Below are positions 12,569 to 24,100 of a stretch of DNA of 64,000 bases, in pieces (position 1 is the first letter of the stretch; each line of letters begins with the position of its first letter). Made by a program: the position numbers and the translations under genes. The DNA comes from Marisa cornuarietis. Its lineage: Eukaryota; Mollusca; Gastropoda; Architaenioglossa; Ampullariidae. The notes below the pieces were generated by a model. That model searched no databases. It had not been told where the DNA came from and saw only the letters and a program-made list of their open reading frames with translations. Location of the stretch: positions 885,001 through 949,000 of the forward strand of contig SMMW01000025.1 of assembly GCA_004794655.1 (NCBI GenBank), in the 5' to 3' direction.

Positions 12569-12993
12569 CAGGCCTGCCAGCACTGGTCCTGGGGCAGACG
12601 ACCTCTTTAGGCATCTTGTAATTGTAAATTATTTTCCCAGTAATTAATAATTGTTTAGAATTTGATTTTCAATATCTGCATTTCATTCAGTAACGCTATA
12701 TAAACTGCAAACATCAGGATAAGTGCACCAGGATCTACATCACTACTTGAACATAGAGTTGTTTACACGTGAGTGGTTAGTGAAGGAGGAAAAATTACAT
12801 TAAAGGATCAAACTTATAGTACCCTACTCCATAGAAGAACTCCCCAGAGTGAATAATGTTACATCAACCTTTCTTTAAAGAAAAAGAAAAGGAAACAAAG
12901 AAGGAAAAAAATCCACTGACTGAGCCCAGGCCCCCTTCACAGCCGTAGACCTGGATATACGAGACCCCCGGTCCACCCCTCTTGTCAGCCCTG
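12569..12993. mobile_element. Non-autonomous hAT-like element (425 bp) with 8-bp target duplication
   Basis: Flanked by a perfect 8-bp repeat, agtagaga, at 12561-12568 and 12994-13001. Ends are CAGGCCTGCCAG on the left and, inverted, CAGGGCTGACAAG on the right, about 9 of 13 matching. No coding capacity inside. The CAGG ends and 8-bp duplication point to the hAT superfamily. Confidence 0.78.
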
Positions 12994-13046
12994 AGTAGAG
13001 ACATCATATACAACTACACCCGGTTTGCATTGCTGTTATTGGAGTT

Positions 13047-13317
13047 GTAGCCTATCAGGATCGGGCACAGAGACTGAGTGTGTAGCACTGAAGGGTTCCC
13101 ACATCCCAGCACTACGCTCTCTGAAGTTTGGGGAAAAGTGAACACTTGCAATAAGATAAAGTAACACAAAACTATATATAACAAAAAACATACTTATATG
13201 TCAAATAAATTAACCCAAGGGATGTGGGATCCCTCTGAAATATCGAGTGTGAAGCGAGCTACAGCGCCTCATAGCCTGCTACACACTTGGTCCCTGCGCA
13301 CGATCCCAATAGGCTAC
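13047..13317. mobile_element. Long-TIR MITE (271 bp), 5-bp target duplication
   Basis: Terminal inverted repeats of about 41 bp: the left end begins GTAGCCTATCAGGATCG and the right end, inverted, GTAGCCTATTGGGATCG, and both continue into a GTGTGTAGCA block. A further inverted pair lies inside (AGGGTTCCCACATCCC against AGGGATCCCACATCCC). Flanks carry gagtt at 13042-13046 and 13318-13322. The superfamily is unclear. Confidence 0.82.
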
Positions 13318-13322
13318 GAGTT

Positions 13323-13638
13323 CAATTGATTGATTGATTTCATCTTATAACGCGCTAGTTTCTGCATCTCAGAGATACGCTCAATGCGCAGTGATCCTAA
13401 CTAAACAACTGTGAGAGACAAACTCTGCTGCTACCAAGCACATGAGCAGTACTCACATTTGCTCACGGAGGGAAGGGGGGAAAGGGAGGGGGAGGAAACC
13501 GGAGTACCCAGAGAAAACCCCTGGCGCCCAGCCCTGCGAACAGGTGTCACATACAGAGAGCGTCCCGAGACGAGATCTGAACCGCTCACTGCAGTGGTGG
13601 CAAGCGAGTGTTTTAACCACTACACTACCGGGGCCCCA
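13323..13638 (-). mobile_element. tRNA-derived SINE, minus orientation
   Basis: Read on the minus strand it opens near 13638 with an A-box-like TAGTGTAGTGGTTAAAACAC (complement near 13608-13627) and has a B-box-like GGTTCAGATCTC (13572-13583), the two internal RNA polymerase III promoter boxes of a tRNA-like head. A body with TTCGCAGGGCTGGGCG and GGTACTCCGGTTTCCTCC follows, and the 3' end is an AATC tandem at about 13325-13340. A diverged copy occurs at 23625-24100. Confidence 0.75.
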
Positions 13639-13813
13639 ATAACAATAACAGCAATGCAAACCAGCTGACACCTAGGTTTAGTAATTGATCAGTAAGAATA
13701 ATACTATACTCAATAAAATTGTGCCAATAACTTTCTATTAGCATGTAGTAAAAGGTATGCTTACCTTATGGTATGCTATTGAGCTGTCTTTGTAAGAGCA
13801 CTTTTTATTTCAG

Positions 13814-14047
13814 GTAGTGCTACAGCCTCGTACCAAAAGCAAACTGCAAGCTGTGCATTTCCTGATAAGACAGCCATGGTTTCCTGCTCCGGTCATGCTG
13901 ATGAAATAAGCAGAAAGCAAGCCACATGTTTGAGTCTACTTTTTGACAAGCTATTGTTCGTGCCACTGCCTGGACCTACACAGACAGAGAAAATTTCATT
14001 TCCATTACACTTGGAAGCCTTTGAACATTGTTATCTTTGACAGTCTG
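13814..14047 (+). promoter_or_regulatory. 5' leader of NAGS with a 54-codon upstream ORF
   Basis: A pyrimidine-rich acceptor (tttttatttcag) ends at 13813, so the first coding exon probably starts at 13814 and an untranslated exon lies further upstream. An ATG at 13876 in good context (gccATGg) opens a 54-codon ORF that stops at 14038-14040, 7 nt before the NAGS ATG. It is in a different frame from NAGS, so most ribosomes would have to reinitiate or scan past. The peptide does not obviously resemble the fungal arginine attenuator peptide. The splice acceptor and the role are inferences. Confidence 0.5.
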
Positions 14048-17000
14048 ATGGCTGTATTAACTTCAGCCATGAAAAGGAACATTCTGACCAAGATTAAAAA
14101 CAGTTTGAGTTTGGCTGTAGGTATCTCACAACAGACCTGTCAAAGTGAAGGACAAATTGTGCGGAAGTGCAGAAAATTACTACATCAACATTTTGCTACC
14201 ATATCTGCTGTGATTAGTTCCGAAATGCAGATTCGCTTCTTTTCAACTGCAGGGTGAGTAATTGCATCTATAAAATATTTAAATTGTTTAAAGTATGTAC
14301 AAGATTAATTTTAAAAAAAATTTATATAAAATGTAGCGACATAAATATCACACACATATATATGCATATTAATTGAGACACATGCAAACAAAGATAATTA
14401 TAGTTTCCTTAAGATTTTGGACAGTCAGCAATCTTTTTATGTCTGTATTTTGATGTTTGTATTTTAGTGCCAATAGACTATCTCTCACGAAATGTAGTAC
14501 AAGACAAGCGGTTGCTGCTACAAGGAAAGGTGGTGCAAACCACATGGTCAGCTCCCATGGCACCCGAAAATATGTCCCCTGGAATCAAACCGAATTTATG
14601 CCAGATCTAAAGCGGTTTCTAAGTGAGGTAATAGTTATGCTTAAATGCTTGTCTAGAACTTTGGCCTATAATTTTAAGAATAATTTTTCATAAGAAACTG
14701 TTGATTATCAAAAATTGATATAAACAGTATCTACTGTTACATAGTTGTCATAGAAGCAGTAAGATGTAAGAGGTTTCAAGCATAAAGGGCAGGATATATG
14801 ATCATAGAGGCAGTAAGCAATGAATAGTTTCCTGTGTGTAGGATAAGGTATGTAAAATTAGCTTAAATTTATTTTTCAGTGATCTTTTACCTTCTTTGAT
14901 TTCACAGTACACTTTATTGCTGGGTGGTCAAAGTAGTGGGAGAGTGTTCCTGTCATTGACAGGAGTCTGTAACAGGGAACCTTCTGCTTCAAAGTTCAAG
15001 AATGGTCAACTAAGCTTTGAAGCTTTAGACATTACACATCAATCACAAATAGTGTTTTGAGGAGCTATGCAATTATGTCTGTTTTTCTGGTCAGTAGTGA
15101 AAGTAATAGGAGACATGTCCTAGAATTGATTTACATTTACTACTGCTGTACATTGTTTTCCTCCCAGATTGGCACTGATCCAAAAGAGGCCCGCTTTTGG
15201 TTGAAGCAGTTTTTAAATATTGATCAGAAACGACCATTTGCAGTTGTGGAAGTTGATTCAGAGGTCTTTGCTGACCCTGAGCAGGTGTGTTAACATTAAA
15301 AAAAGTCTTACAAAACTTATATGTTATGTATTCTAAAAAATATACGTTTAAATAATACAGGTGAATTACCTAGTTCCTAGCAATATGTAACTATGACTCT
15401 TGTACTTTCATTAGCTCAAGAATTTTGCTCTATCAAATAAAATGATTATTTTTATTATATGTTTATTTGCTGGTTACATATAGAGTGGGGAAATAAGATA
15501 CCGGAAAAAGAATATATGCATTTTCAAGTTAGACGTCTCATTCTCAGTTTATTCATGACAGTAGTATAATAACTGAAGAAGTTACTGAGAAGGTTTTAAG
15601 TAAAATAAGACAGTCTACTTTTTGTTAAAGATAACATCTCAAACAAAAATTAAGTTCCTGCCCATATTGATTGACTGATAAATGCTTGTTCAGGTGCTAG
15701 ACATCAGTGTTAACAACTAACTGATGTGTGTTATTAAATGACAGAAATGAAAATGTACTTGCAACAGGCTTGTCAATTTACGCTGACGTTTTTTTTCAGT
15801 TTTTTAAGTTACAATGCTAAGTCATTTAAATGTCTTCTCTTTTCTAAAAGTCATGATAGTTATAGAGAAAGACAACAATTATGCCAATTTGCACTGATGT
15901 TCCAATATCTTGTTATGCTCTATAAATCATTTAATTTTTTTTTCTCTTTTACACTTGGTGGTGGTTGCTACAGACAAAGATGGGTTCAGACAGTGTCAGT
16001 GGAGGCTATTGTTTGATGTTTCAGCTGATTATTATAGGATTCACAAATGTTTCACATGCTTTGCTGTAACATACAAATAATTATCATGACTGTTAATTGC
16101 AGTTGGATCATCTTGCATCAGCAATATCCTTCTTGCAGCGTAATGCATTGCAACCGGTTGTTGTATTTGGAAACCTTTCACCAAGCATAGATAGCACTTC
16201 TTTAACAGTAGAGGTAATTTTGTATTTCACCTCATTCCACTATTGTATTTCAATAAGGGTATATTTGGCGACACGTATGTGTCCATTAAAGTATCAGGCT
16301 TGTGTTGTGGGAAGGGGATATGTGCAAGAAGATATGTTTATGTGCACAAGTTTTAAAATGTGTGCACATATATTGACAATGAGTCTGTATTTACAGAACT
16401 TGAGGGCTGCCTCAATAAGCAACAGTTGCATGCTATGTGATTTGCTGGATAACCAGGGAGTACAAGGAAGAGTGCTATTTGCTGGCAGCAGCATCATTCG
16501 AGCTGAAGCAAGGTCAGAAACTGCTGCAAATAACAACAATAATAATAGAAGATCAGCTGTACATTTTTCAAATTCTTTTCCATTAGTGATTAACTCATTC
16601 TCTTTTGCAGATATATAGCCTACACTTTGTGCTAGCACCTTAGACAAGTAAATGTATGCAACAGATTAGATCATAAAGCAAACAACTTTGACTGAAAAAG
16701 TTCAGAAATTTCTCATTACAACTTTCTCTGCTTAAATACAATTCAGGGGTAAGGCTATACCTATTTAATGCAGTGCAATAGTTGATTGTCAGTAATGTCC
16801 ATTAAATTCTACTTTGTTTGACAATTTAAGTCTACTGCCTGCAAGAACAGACTATCATAACTCAGTGTCTTAAGGACTCTCATTCTCAATTCATTTTGGA
16901 TTTACAAAAAAGTATACTTTTAGGATGCACTGAGGTAAAAACAACTGATTTCTGCTTATATCTTTCAAAAATGTTTGCTTTATACGTCTATTTTTCATAG

Positions 17001-20000
17001 TTCTTTAAAATATTTTTTTTAAATAGAACAGTTTCTTGCATTTCTTATCCTCCTTGAATCTTTAATGAAAATATTCTTCTATGTGAAAGGGCGTTTGTTT
17101 CCAAGCCTTGCTACTTATTTAGTTTTCTTGTCTCCTAATCGTGTTTTTTTTTCTAAAAATTATTTCAGCAATAGCATCGAAACTGTCACCAATGTCAACT
17201 CAGATCTGATCCAGTGGTGTATAATGAGGCAAACCATTCCTATCATACCAGCATTTGGGGAGACCTCTTGTGGCCAGATTATGCCCTTAAGAACCTGGAA
17301 TATAACATCGGCTATTGCAAAGGCATTGCATCCATTAAAAGTCATCAAAGTGAACTGTACAGGTGGTTTTCAAGATGAAAAACAGCTTGTGAGTACATTG
17401 GGATTGAAAGGTGCTGACAAATTGCTAAATGTATCTGGTATCATGTGTATGTGAGAGAGAGAGAGAGAGAGGAATACCTGATATTTCTTACTTTTACATT
17501 TTCTTTGCATAAAAACACTTTAATGACATATATTCTTTTTTAATCTTTTTTCTGAGGAAGCTCTTAATATTTATATCTTTTTCTCTTTGTTTTTCTAGTA
17601 CATTACAAACATTTTCTTTATCACTGTATCTTTCATGTACCATAAATATTACTAAATGATTTTATCTGTTTGTAAATAGGATAAGTTTCAGCAATAAGGA
17701 CTGCTAATAGTATGCTCTACCTCATTGATCTTTCTGAGAAGAACCGAATAGTAAAAATTTATTTTTGCACTGCCGTTTCTCCTAGGTGATTCCCAACATC
17801 AGCCTTCCATTTGATTTTCAGTCTGCTAAAGGCAAAGTCTGGTGCACACAAAAAGTGATTGACACTGTAAGCCTACTTTTATATTCCTTGATTTGTTGTG
17901 AAGACCTCTTTGAGGACAATCATAGAGTCCCTGACATAAGCTTGGCATTAAATCTCATTTATACCTATGTGCTTAACTTATTTATTTCTAGAGCTGTGCC
18001 ACATTGCACTTAGTATTCTTAGGCTGCAAAGCAATTTCCAGAAATTTTCATTGTAAATGACTTTAGAAAAAAATATTTTTATTAAGTTAAGATTGGTATT
18101 GAAGCAGTACTTGTCAATTTTGAAATACCATTCCTACATCGTGCTTTGTAATAAACCAGAAAGGAATATCTTACCAAGGGAAGAAATGTTTGAGTAAACT
18201 CTATGGAGAAAATGTCACAAGCCATCTGTTTTTCAAAAGATTTTAAATGCTCATAATTTGCATGGTATATAATTTTTTTCTTTGCCAGCAAGAACTATTT
18301 AACTAGTGTCTCAAGCAACATAGTCCTTTGATCTTGTACTTTATGGTGGGAAAGGGTCAAGGTAAAAGTTGGATATTGAAAACTTCAGTCCACCAGTATT
18401 TATCAAGAGAGTTAAAAAAAGGAGAGAGGAAGAGATGGAGAGAAGGAGACAAAGTATTTTTGTCAGTGCATTAAATATATAACAAAGATAGTAATCATTT
18501 ATGTAGAACATCGATAACCAAATAATAAAGATAACTTATACAATAACAATATGTAAAGAAATATGACGGCCGTCTATAATGCTGCCAACGTTATATAAGA
18601 TTTTAAAGATTTTCACTACCTTTGCATAGAAAGTTCTATTTTGATATTACATATTTTTGTCCCATAATTGTCCACAGGTGCAAGAAATAAGTAGTTTGCT
18701 GTACCAGCTGCCTGAACACACTTCAGTAGTCATTACAGCACCAGACAAAGTACTTGTGGAGCTTTTCACCCATCGAGGTCTGCTTTGCTTGTTCACTTGA
18801 GTGTACTTAATCATCAAGCATGCAAAACAAAGCCAGAAAATTGAAAAGGCACAGATGTATAACGATGCTGATAGGTCTTGCTTCTCATGGGACTGTGTAA
18901 TGTAGTTTTCATTTTTGGCAAGCAGTTAAATCTTATTCTCATATTGTTTTGTAATTAGAATATTTTAGCACTTGAGTACCGTAAAGTTTGGTCTATTGAG
19001 CACACCTGTATATAAGCTGCACTTACAAAATTAAAAAGAAAACAACTCAAACTTGATTCACAAATAAGTTGCACTGGTTTATAAGTCGCAAATATATACA
19101 GGATTACCGAGAAACTAAGAATAGACAAGGGTGTGATGCTCCTGAATCAGAAAAATCCACAAATAAGCCACATCGCTGTTTAAGCCTCAGGGTTTAAAGT
19201 TGGGGGGAAAAGTCATTAATAATCGGAAATTTACGGTAGTTTACTTTAACAGAGGTTATTTTGCGGACTAAACATAAATTACCCATCATACTGAGGCTAA
19301 ATGGTTTCCTTTATATAACAGCATTGATAGCTTTATTTTTCTGTGTGTGGTGTGTGAATGGGTGTATATGTCACTGTGTGTGTGTGTGCATTCATACATG
19401 CATATGTTTGTGTGTATGCATGGTGCTATGTGTGTTTCTAGGGTCAGGGACATTTTTGAAGATCACTGAGCCAGTTAAGAAGCATCACAGTCTAAAGGAC
19501 ATTGACATTGACAGGTTGACAACCCTGCTTAACAAGTGAGTAATGTATTTTAACGGGTGTCATAAATTATTTGTTAAACTGATTTGATGGTGAATGCAAG
19601 CTTACTTGTAACTTGAATGTTTTGTCTTATGTTCTTAAACATATACTAAGGTTGTGAGCTTCATAATTATTGAACTGTTTTCATTTAAACTCAAGTGTTG
19701 ATTACTATTAAGTATTTATATGAGGCAGGCATTTTGCTGTTCACAAGAAAAAAATCTGAAAAGAATTGTGAAAGTGTAAAGTTTACATATAAAACCATAC
19801 GGAATCCAAAATTAATCTTGTAACTGTTGCTGATAAAATGCAGACTGATATATGTAAAAAAAAAAACTATAAGTGAGTGCTACATATTTTTTCTTGAGCA
19901 TAAAGGCTTAGTTTTATTCGATCTATGATCTTGTAATATTTGGCATCTTGTTGCTGCAGGTCATTTCATAGAACTTTGTCCAAGACATATTTCACAGACA

Positions 20001-21869
20001 TCAAGGATTCTATTCACACTATTTACCTGTCAGAGAGGTAAATGTACATAAAAAAAATAGGACAAATTATCTGAAAAGTGAAATTTATACATTCTAATAA
20101 GCATACCACAGTGGGTCTTAATATTTTAATTATTTCCTAGGCAAGATTCTTGTGGTTTGAGTGGCTGGCTCCATTGTGTTAAAACATAATGCTTTATATA
20201 TATATATATATCCACACACATATCTTTTTGGATAAGAATTTTTGGCTTATTTAGTTTCTTTTAAGAAATTGATGTTTTGTTGATTTTTTTAAGATATACT
20301 GCTGCAGCAATAATTATTCAGAGAGAAGATTGTAATATTCCATACCTCTGCAAGTTTGCAGTGTCTGCCCAAGCACAGGTGAGACTGATGAAACAATCTT
20401 TTTAAGACATGATGTACAAGATTTTTTCTGTGTAACTTTTCAACTGTGTACAAGTCGAACTGGGGAATTTGCAGTAGAGTGTCGGAGACTTGTGAAATGG
20501 CATGTACAAAATGTTATGAACTAAAAGGTTTATGAGCAGTCACTAGTCTGGGTTCACTTCTTATCTGCAGGGAGAAGGTACTGGTGACACTGTGTGGGAA
20601 TTTATACGCCGTGACTTTCACCAGCTGTACTGGCGCTCTAGGGGAAACAACCCTGTGAATCCTTGGTGGGTATAAAATGCATGGAAATGAAATGTCACTA
20701 GAATGATTTGAACTGGAAACAGTGGGTCAGTTTTCTTTTATTTTTGGTTTTCTTCACTTCTTTCTTGGAATTATATAATCAAAGGGAGAGAGATATAAAT
20801 CACCATGTAGATAACATCTATTCCTTCCTTCTAAACTAAGACTTCCAGCTCAACATCGCAAGGTAAATCATTATACAGTGCAAGTGTGAATACAACTTTA
20901 AAAGTGACTGTGATCTAAAACAAGGTTCAGAATGGTACCTAATTTTTTTCACATTTTTGAGGTGTCTTTTGTTAACTTATTCCTGATATTTATTTTGAAA
21001 ACTTAAGGGGCTTAGAAAAGGATTCTCTATTTATGTGACAAAAAAAAAACACACCTGATAAGCAAAAAGAAAAACTATGGAATAGAATTGGGTAAGATAA
21101 CCTAGTTCACCATGCTTGAGTCTGTGTTGACTGCTCCCCTCACCAAGTAGTGTAAAAATGTGGGAGTGAACGAGTATTCATGTGATCCATTCAGCGACCA
21201 GTATCAGTTAAGGGATGAATGAATAAATGAATTCCTTATCATCTTCATACAGCTCAGTCAAATATAAGTGAATTAGACATATTGCAAGATGTCTCCTTAG
21301 AATGCTAAAGGCGAGAGCTTAAAAAAATGAGCTCAGAAGGTATGCTGTCGATAAGATAAAACAATCAGAAAATTTATGCTTAGGGAAAGAGTACACCATG
21401 ATTGCACGTGCATTGGAGCCTCATTGCCTGTTTGAGATCTTTTATTTCTTAGAAGCCGATTGCTTAAGAGAGATTTCTGTTTCCAGGTATTTCAAGAAAT
21501 GTGAGGGAAGCTGGAGCAATGGGAAATGGACAGTGTTCTGGTAGGGATCAATTTAGGCATGATTGTGTGAGTGAACGAGAGAAACTATGATAATATATAT
21601 ATATATATATTTTTATGAAACATATAATTATAGACAGCAGTCTAATGTCATTGTAAAATGGAGAACTTTTTTCTTGACATGAAACTTTTTAAGTTTTCTG
21701 TTTTGGTGATTTCTTGTGTTTTAAAATCTCATACCTTTTGCAATTTTCCCTTAGGTTTGGAATTGCAGAACATACCCTCTTCACCAAACTGATCACCGCT
21801 GCTATCTCTGCACCTGAGTCCTTCTCCCACAAGGAGTCCATCACCAGTGTGAACAACTTCCATAACTAA
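14048..21869 (+). CDS. NAGS: Mitochondrial N-acetylglutamate synthase, complete, 14 coding exons
   Basis: Makes N-acetylglutamate from glutamate and acetyl-CoA in the mitochondrial matrix; in animals this product activates carbamoyl phosphate synthetase. Exons: 14048-14253, 14468-14627, 15168-15284, 16103-16213, 16397-16512, 17169-17388, 17786-17866, 18678-18777, 19442-19535, 19960-20037, 20294-20378, 20571-20665, 21487-21540, 21755-21869. All have GT/AG borders and phases join without a stop, giving 543 residues (human NAGS is 534). Residues 1-70 are rich in K/R and S without acidic runs and end RFFSTAG, like a transit peptide. The kinase-like domain (about 110-370) holds NVNSDLIQWC and the GET motif. 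The acetyltransferase domain (about 375-543) has the acetyl-CoA-binding QGEGTG (456-461) and WRSRGNNPVNPWYFK. ATG 14048 is the first in frame after a stop at 13931. Donors after exons 5 (GTCAGA) and 8 (GTCTGC) are weak, but the joined protein matches the family across them. Confidence 0.95.
18977..19238. mobile_element. MITE in NAGS intron 8 (262 bp)
   Basis: Starts TACCGTAAAGTTTGGTCTATT and ends with the inverse of TACCGTAAATTTCCGATTATT, giving roughly 20-bp inverted ends. The interior repeats a TATAAGCTGCAC / TATAAGTCGCA / ATAAGCCACA theme. A TA at each outer edge may be the target duplication. It lies wholly within the intron between exons 8 and 9. Confidence 0.75.
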
Positions 21870-21882
21870 GTCTTGTCAAGTA

Positions 21883-22140
21883 CACAATAATAATAATAAA
21901 TGTGTGATTTATATAGTGCATTATCATGCTCACGAAGGAGCATGCTCTCAGTGCTTGAGACAAGGAGACATGGAGAGGATTTGAAGGAAGAAAGGAGAAA
22001 CAACCATGTAGACCAGTAATAAGAGACAAACATAGAAGATTCAAAGAGGGATCAGGGAACAAACAGGAAAGATGGAGCATATCATAGATCTGCAGAGGAA
22101 TACGAGCAGGCAGACTAATCAATAGCCTATAATCACAATT
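21883..22140 (-). mobile_element. LINE family C 3' end, antisense in the NAGS 3' region
   Basis: On the minus strand this ends with the same tail as the copies at 30787 and 56776: GAGAGCATGCTCCTTCGTGAGCATG, shown here as a stem-loop, then a short spacer and an ATT tandem (21883-21898). Its tail begins about 14 nt after the NAGS stop codon, so NAGS transcripts probably carry it in antisense. Only untranslated element sequence is present; the upstream limit is approximate. Confidence 0.72.
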
Positions 22141-23624
22141 AATAGACGAAAAACATGAAAGAATGAGTTAGAATATGAATGGGGCACATAATAGACTCTG
22201 GCAAATATTATATATGCTTGTCACTGCCTCTTGTCAAGGTGCTTATTACCAGTTTCTGGTGTAATAGAAAAATATATTTTGAGTTCCTGTTATGTCTGTG
22301 GTTTGTAATTCCTGCTCAAAGCATGCTATGCTTGCGGACAGTGTGATGTGAAGAAAGCATAGGTAGTTACTATGGCCAGTGAAATACTTAAGTCAGAATT
22401 CTCCTATTTGTATATTTTTATTGTATCATTTTGCATTTCGTAGTTCTTTTTAGTTTGAAACATGACATTTTCTCTGTATGTATATAGGTTATCATTTTTT
22501 TTGCATGTTTTGTTGGCTTTTGCAACAGCATGGGGATATATGCTAATAGTTGCATTTTTGCCAGCTTGTTTTGCTTTGAAGACTTAATTTCAGGAATTAC
22601 TCTTGGACATACTATAGGTGAACTACAATAGGTGTGTTTTATGCAATGTTTAGTTGAAGGTGTATACTTACATCTTTTTTTCTAATTGATGCTCACCTAT
22701 TTGTTGTGAACCTCTCACGGGACCTTAAATTGACAGCCATTGGATCACTTGTAAAGTCAGAAGTTGTTAGTAACCAATGTTATAACGGCCCTGAAAATTT
22801 GTCAAGTAACTGCAGTCTTTTGTAACTGTGACTTACATGTTAATATGCATGCTTTTTTTTCACCACAAGTGTTTCAGCTACAGCTGCTTCTGCATTAGTA
22901 GTGAAAACAGAAACAATGTGAATCAAAAGTTTTCAATTGCCTTCAGACTGGACCTGGTCTTTCAGAATCCTTCATCAGTCGACTTCCTGTAAATATGTTT
23001 TTACTGTATTCATTCTGTATGTTATTGTTGCTTATATTTTATATTTGCTTATTTTGCATTTTAAAATGTTTCAGATTACTTTTGGGCCATACATTTACTC
23101 TGCATTACATTTACCTTCTGACATACATTGTATATGTATAGCATAAATACATTCAGATCATCCTGGAAAACTAATATGTTAAATATGTTAAACACTACTG
23201 CAGAGGGCAATTCTTTTTTTGACAAGCTCTCTATGGAGTACAAATTTTGCTGTATATGCTCACAATCTTGCCTGTTGTGATTGCATGCACGCACACACAT
23301 AATATGGACAAGCTTCCATGTTAAAAGCCGACGCATGCTGCAGACATCTGATGTGCATTCCAATGCATCATTCCTTTGCGCTTATACAGGTTTAACCAAA
23401 GACATGTATTTAAAGAAATGAAACTATTTTTATAATTGTGTTAATTTGGCATTTTGTTTTGATTCTACATGCTTTTTGGTTTCATGATTTCATGTTGAAA
23501 ATTAAAAGAAAATTTTTATGACAGGTTTTTCAAAATAACTGGATAGGAAATAAATTCTGACAAGTTTTTAGATTTGTGTTGATTTCCATGCTGTTACTAG
23601 CTGCTGACAAATGACACACACTGT

Positions 23625-24100
23625 ATGCCTAGTAGCATAGTGGCTAAACATATAATTGCCAGGCCTCCTATGCAAGAAGCCCTGATAGGACTATCATCAC
23701 AATAGTGCATAAACAAGTGCAAGGGCCCCGCTATCGTATAAAACTGCGCTGCAACGGGGGCCCTTGCATCAAAATTTTCAAGCGCGGTTGTGACAATAGT
23801 CCAAACAAGGCTCCCTGCAAATAAGGGAGGAACTGTGAGAAACGAATGACTTGGATTTTATCTAATACTCCTCTCTGTGGCACCTGTTTGCAGGGCTAAC
23901 CATCAGTGGTTTTCTAAAGGTACTCTAGTTTCCTCCATCATGTGTGAGTGCACATGCACTATAAATTTTGGTGTGAATAATTGTGCAGTGCATTTCACGC
24001 CTGCTTATTGCAGTGTACTTGTCTATGTTTTGTTTTGGTGTTGAGCAAAATGCTTTGAACCCAGTGGAAATTGATGCTTTATAAATCAAGAGATTTTAGT
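23625..24100 (+). mobile_element. Diverged SINE copy interrupted by a small MITE
   Basis: The head resembles the tRNA-like start of the 13.3-kb SINE (tagtagcatagtggctaaac), and the later part matches its body: CACCTGTTTGCAGGGCT, GGTACTCTAGTTTCCTCC and a final ATGCTTTATAAATCAA. Between them lies an insertion at about 23688-23802. Orientation is opposite to the 13.3-kb copy. Confidence 0.65.
23688..23802. mobile_element. Small palindromic MITE nested in the SINE
   Basis: Ends are inverted repeats: GGACTATCATCACAA at the left, GGACTATTGTCACAA read inverted from the right (13 of 15). A strong inner hairpin pairs TGCAAGGGCCCC with GGGGGCCCTTGCA. No target duplication is evident. Confidence 0.55.
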
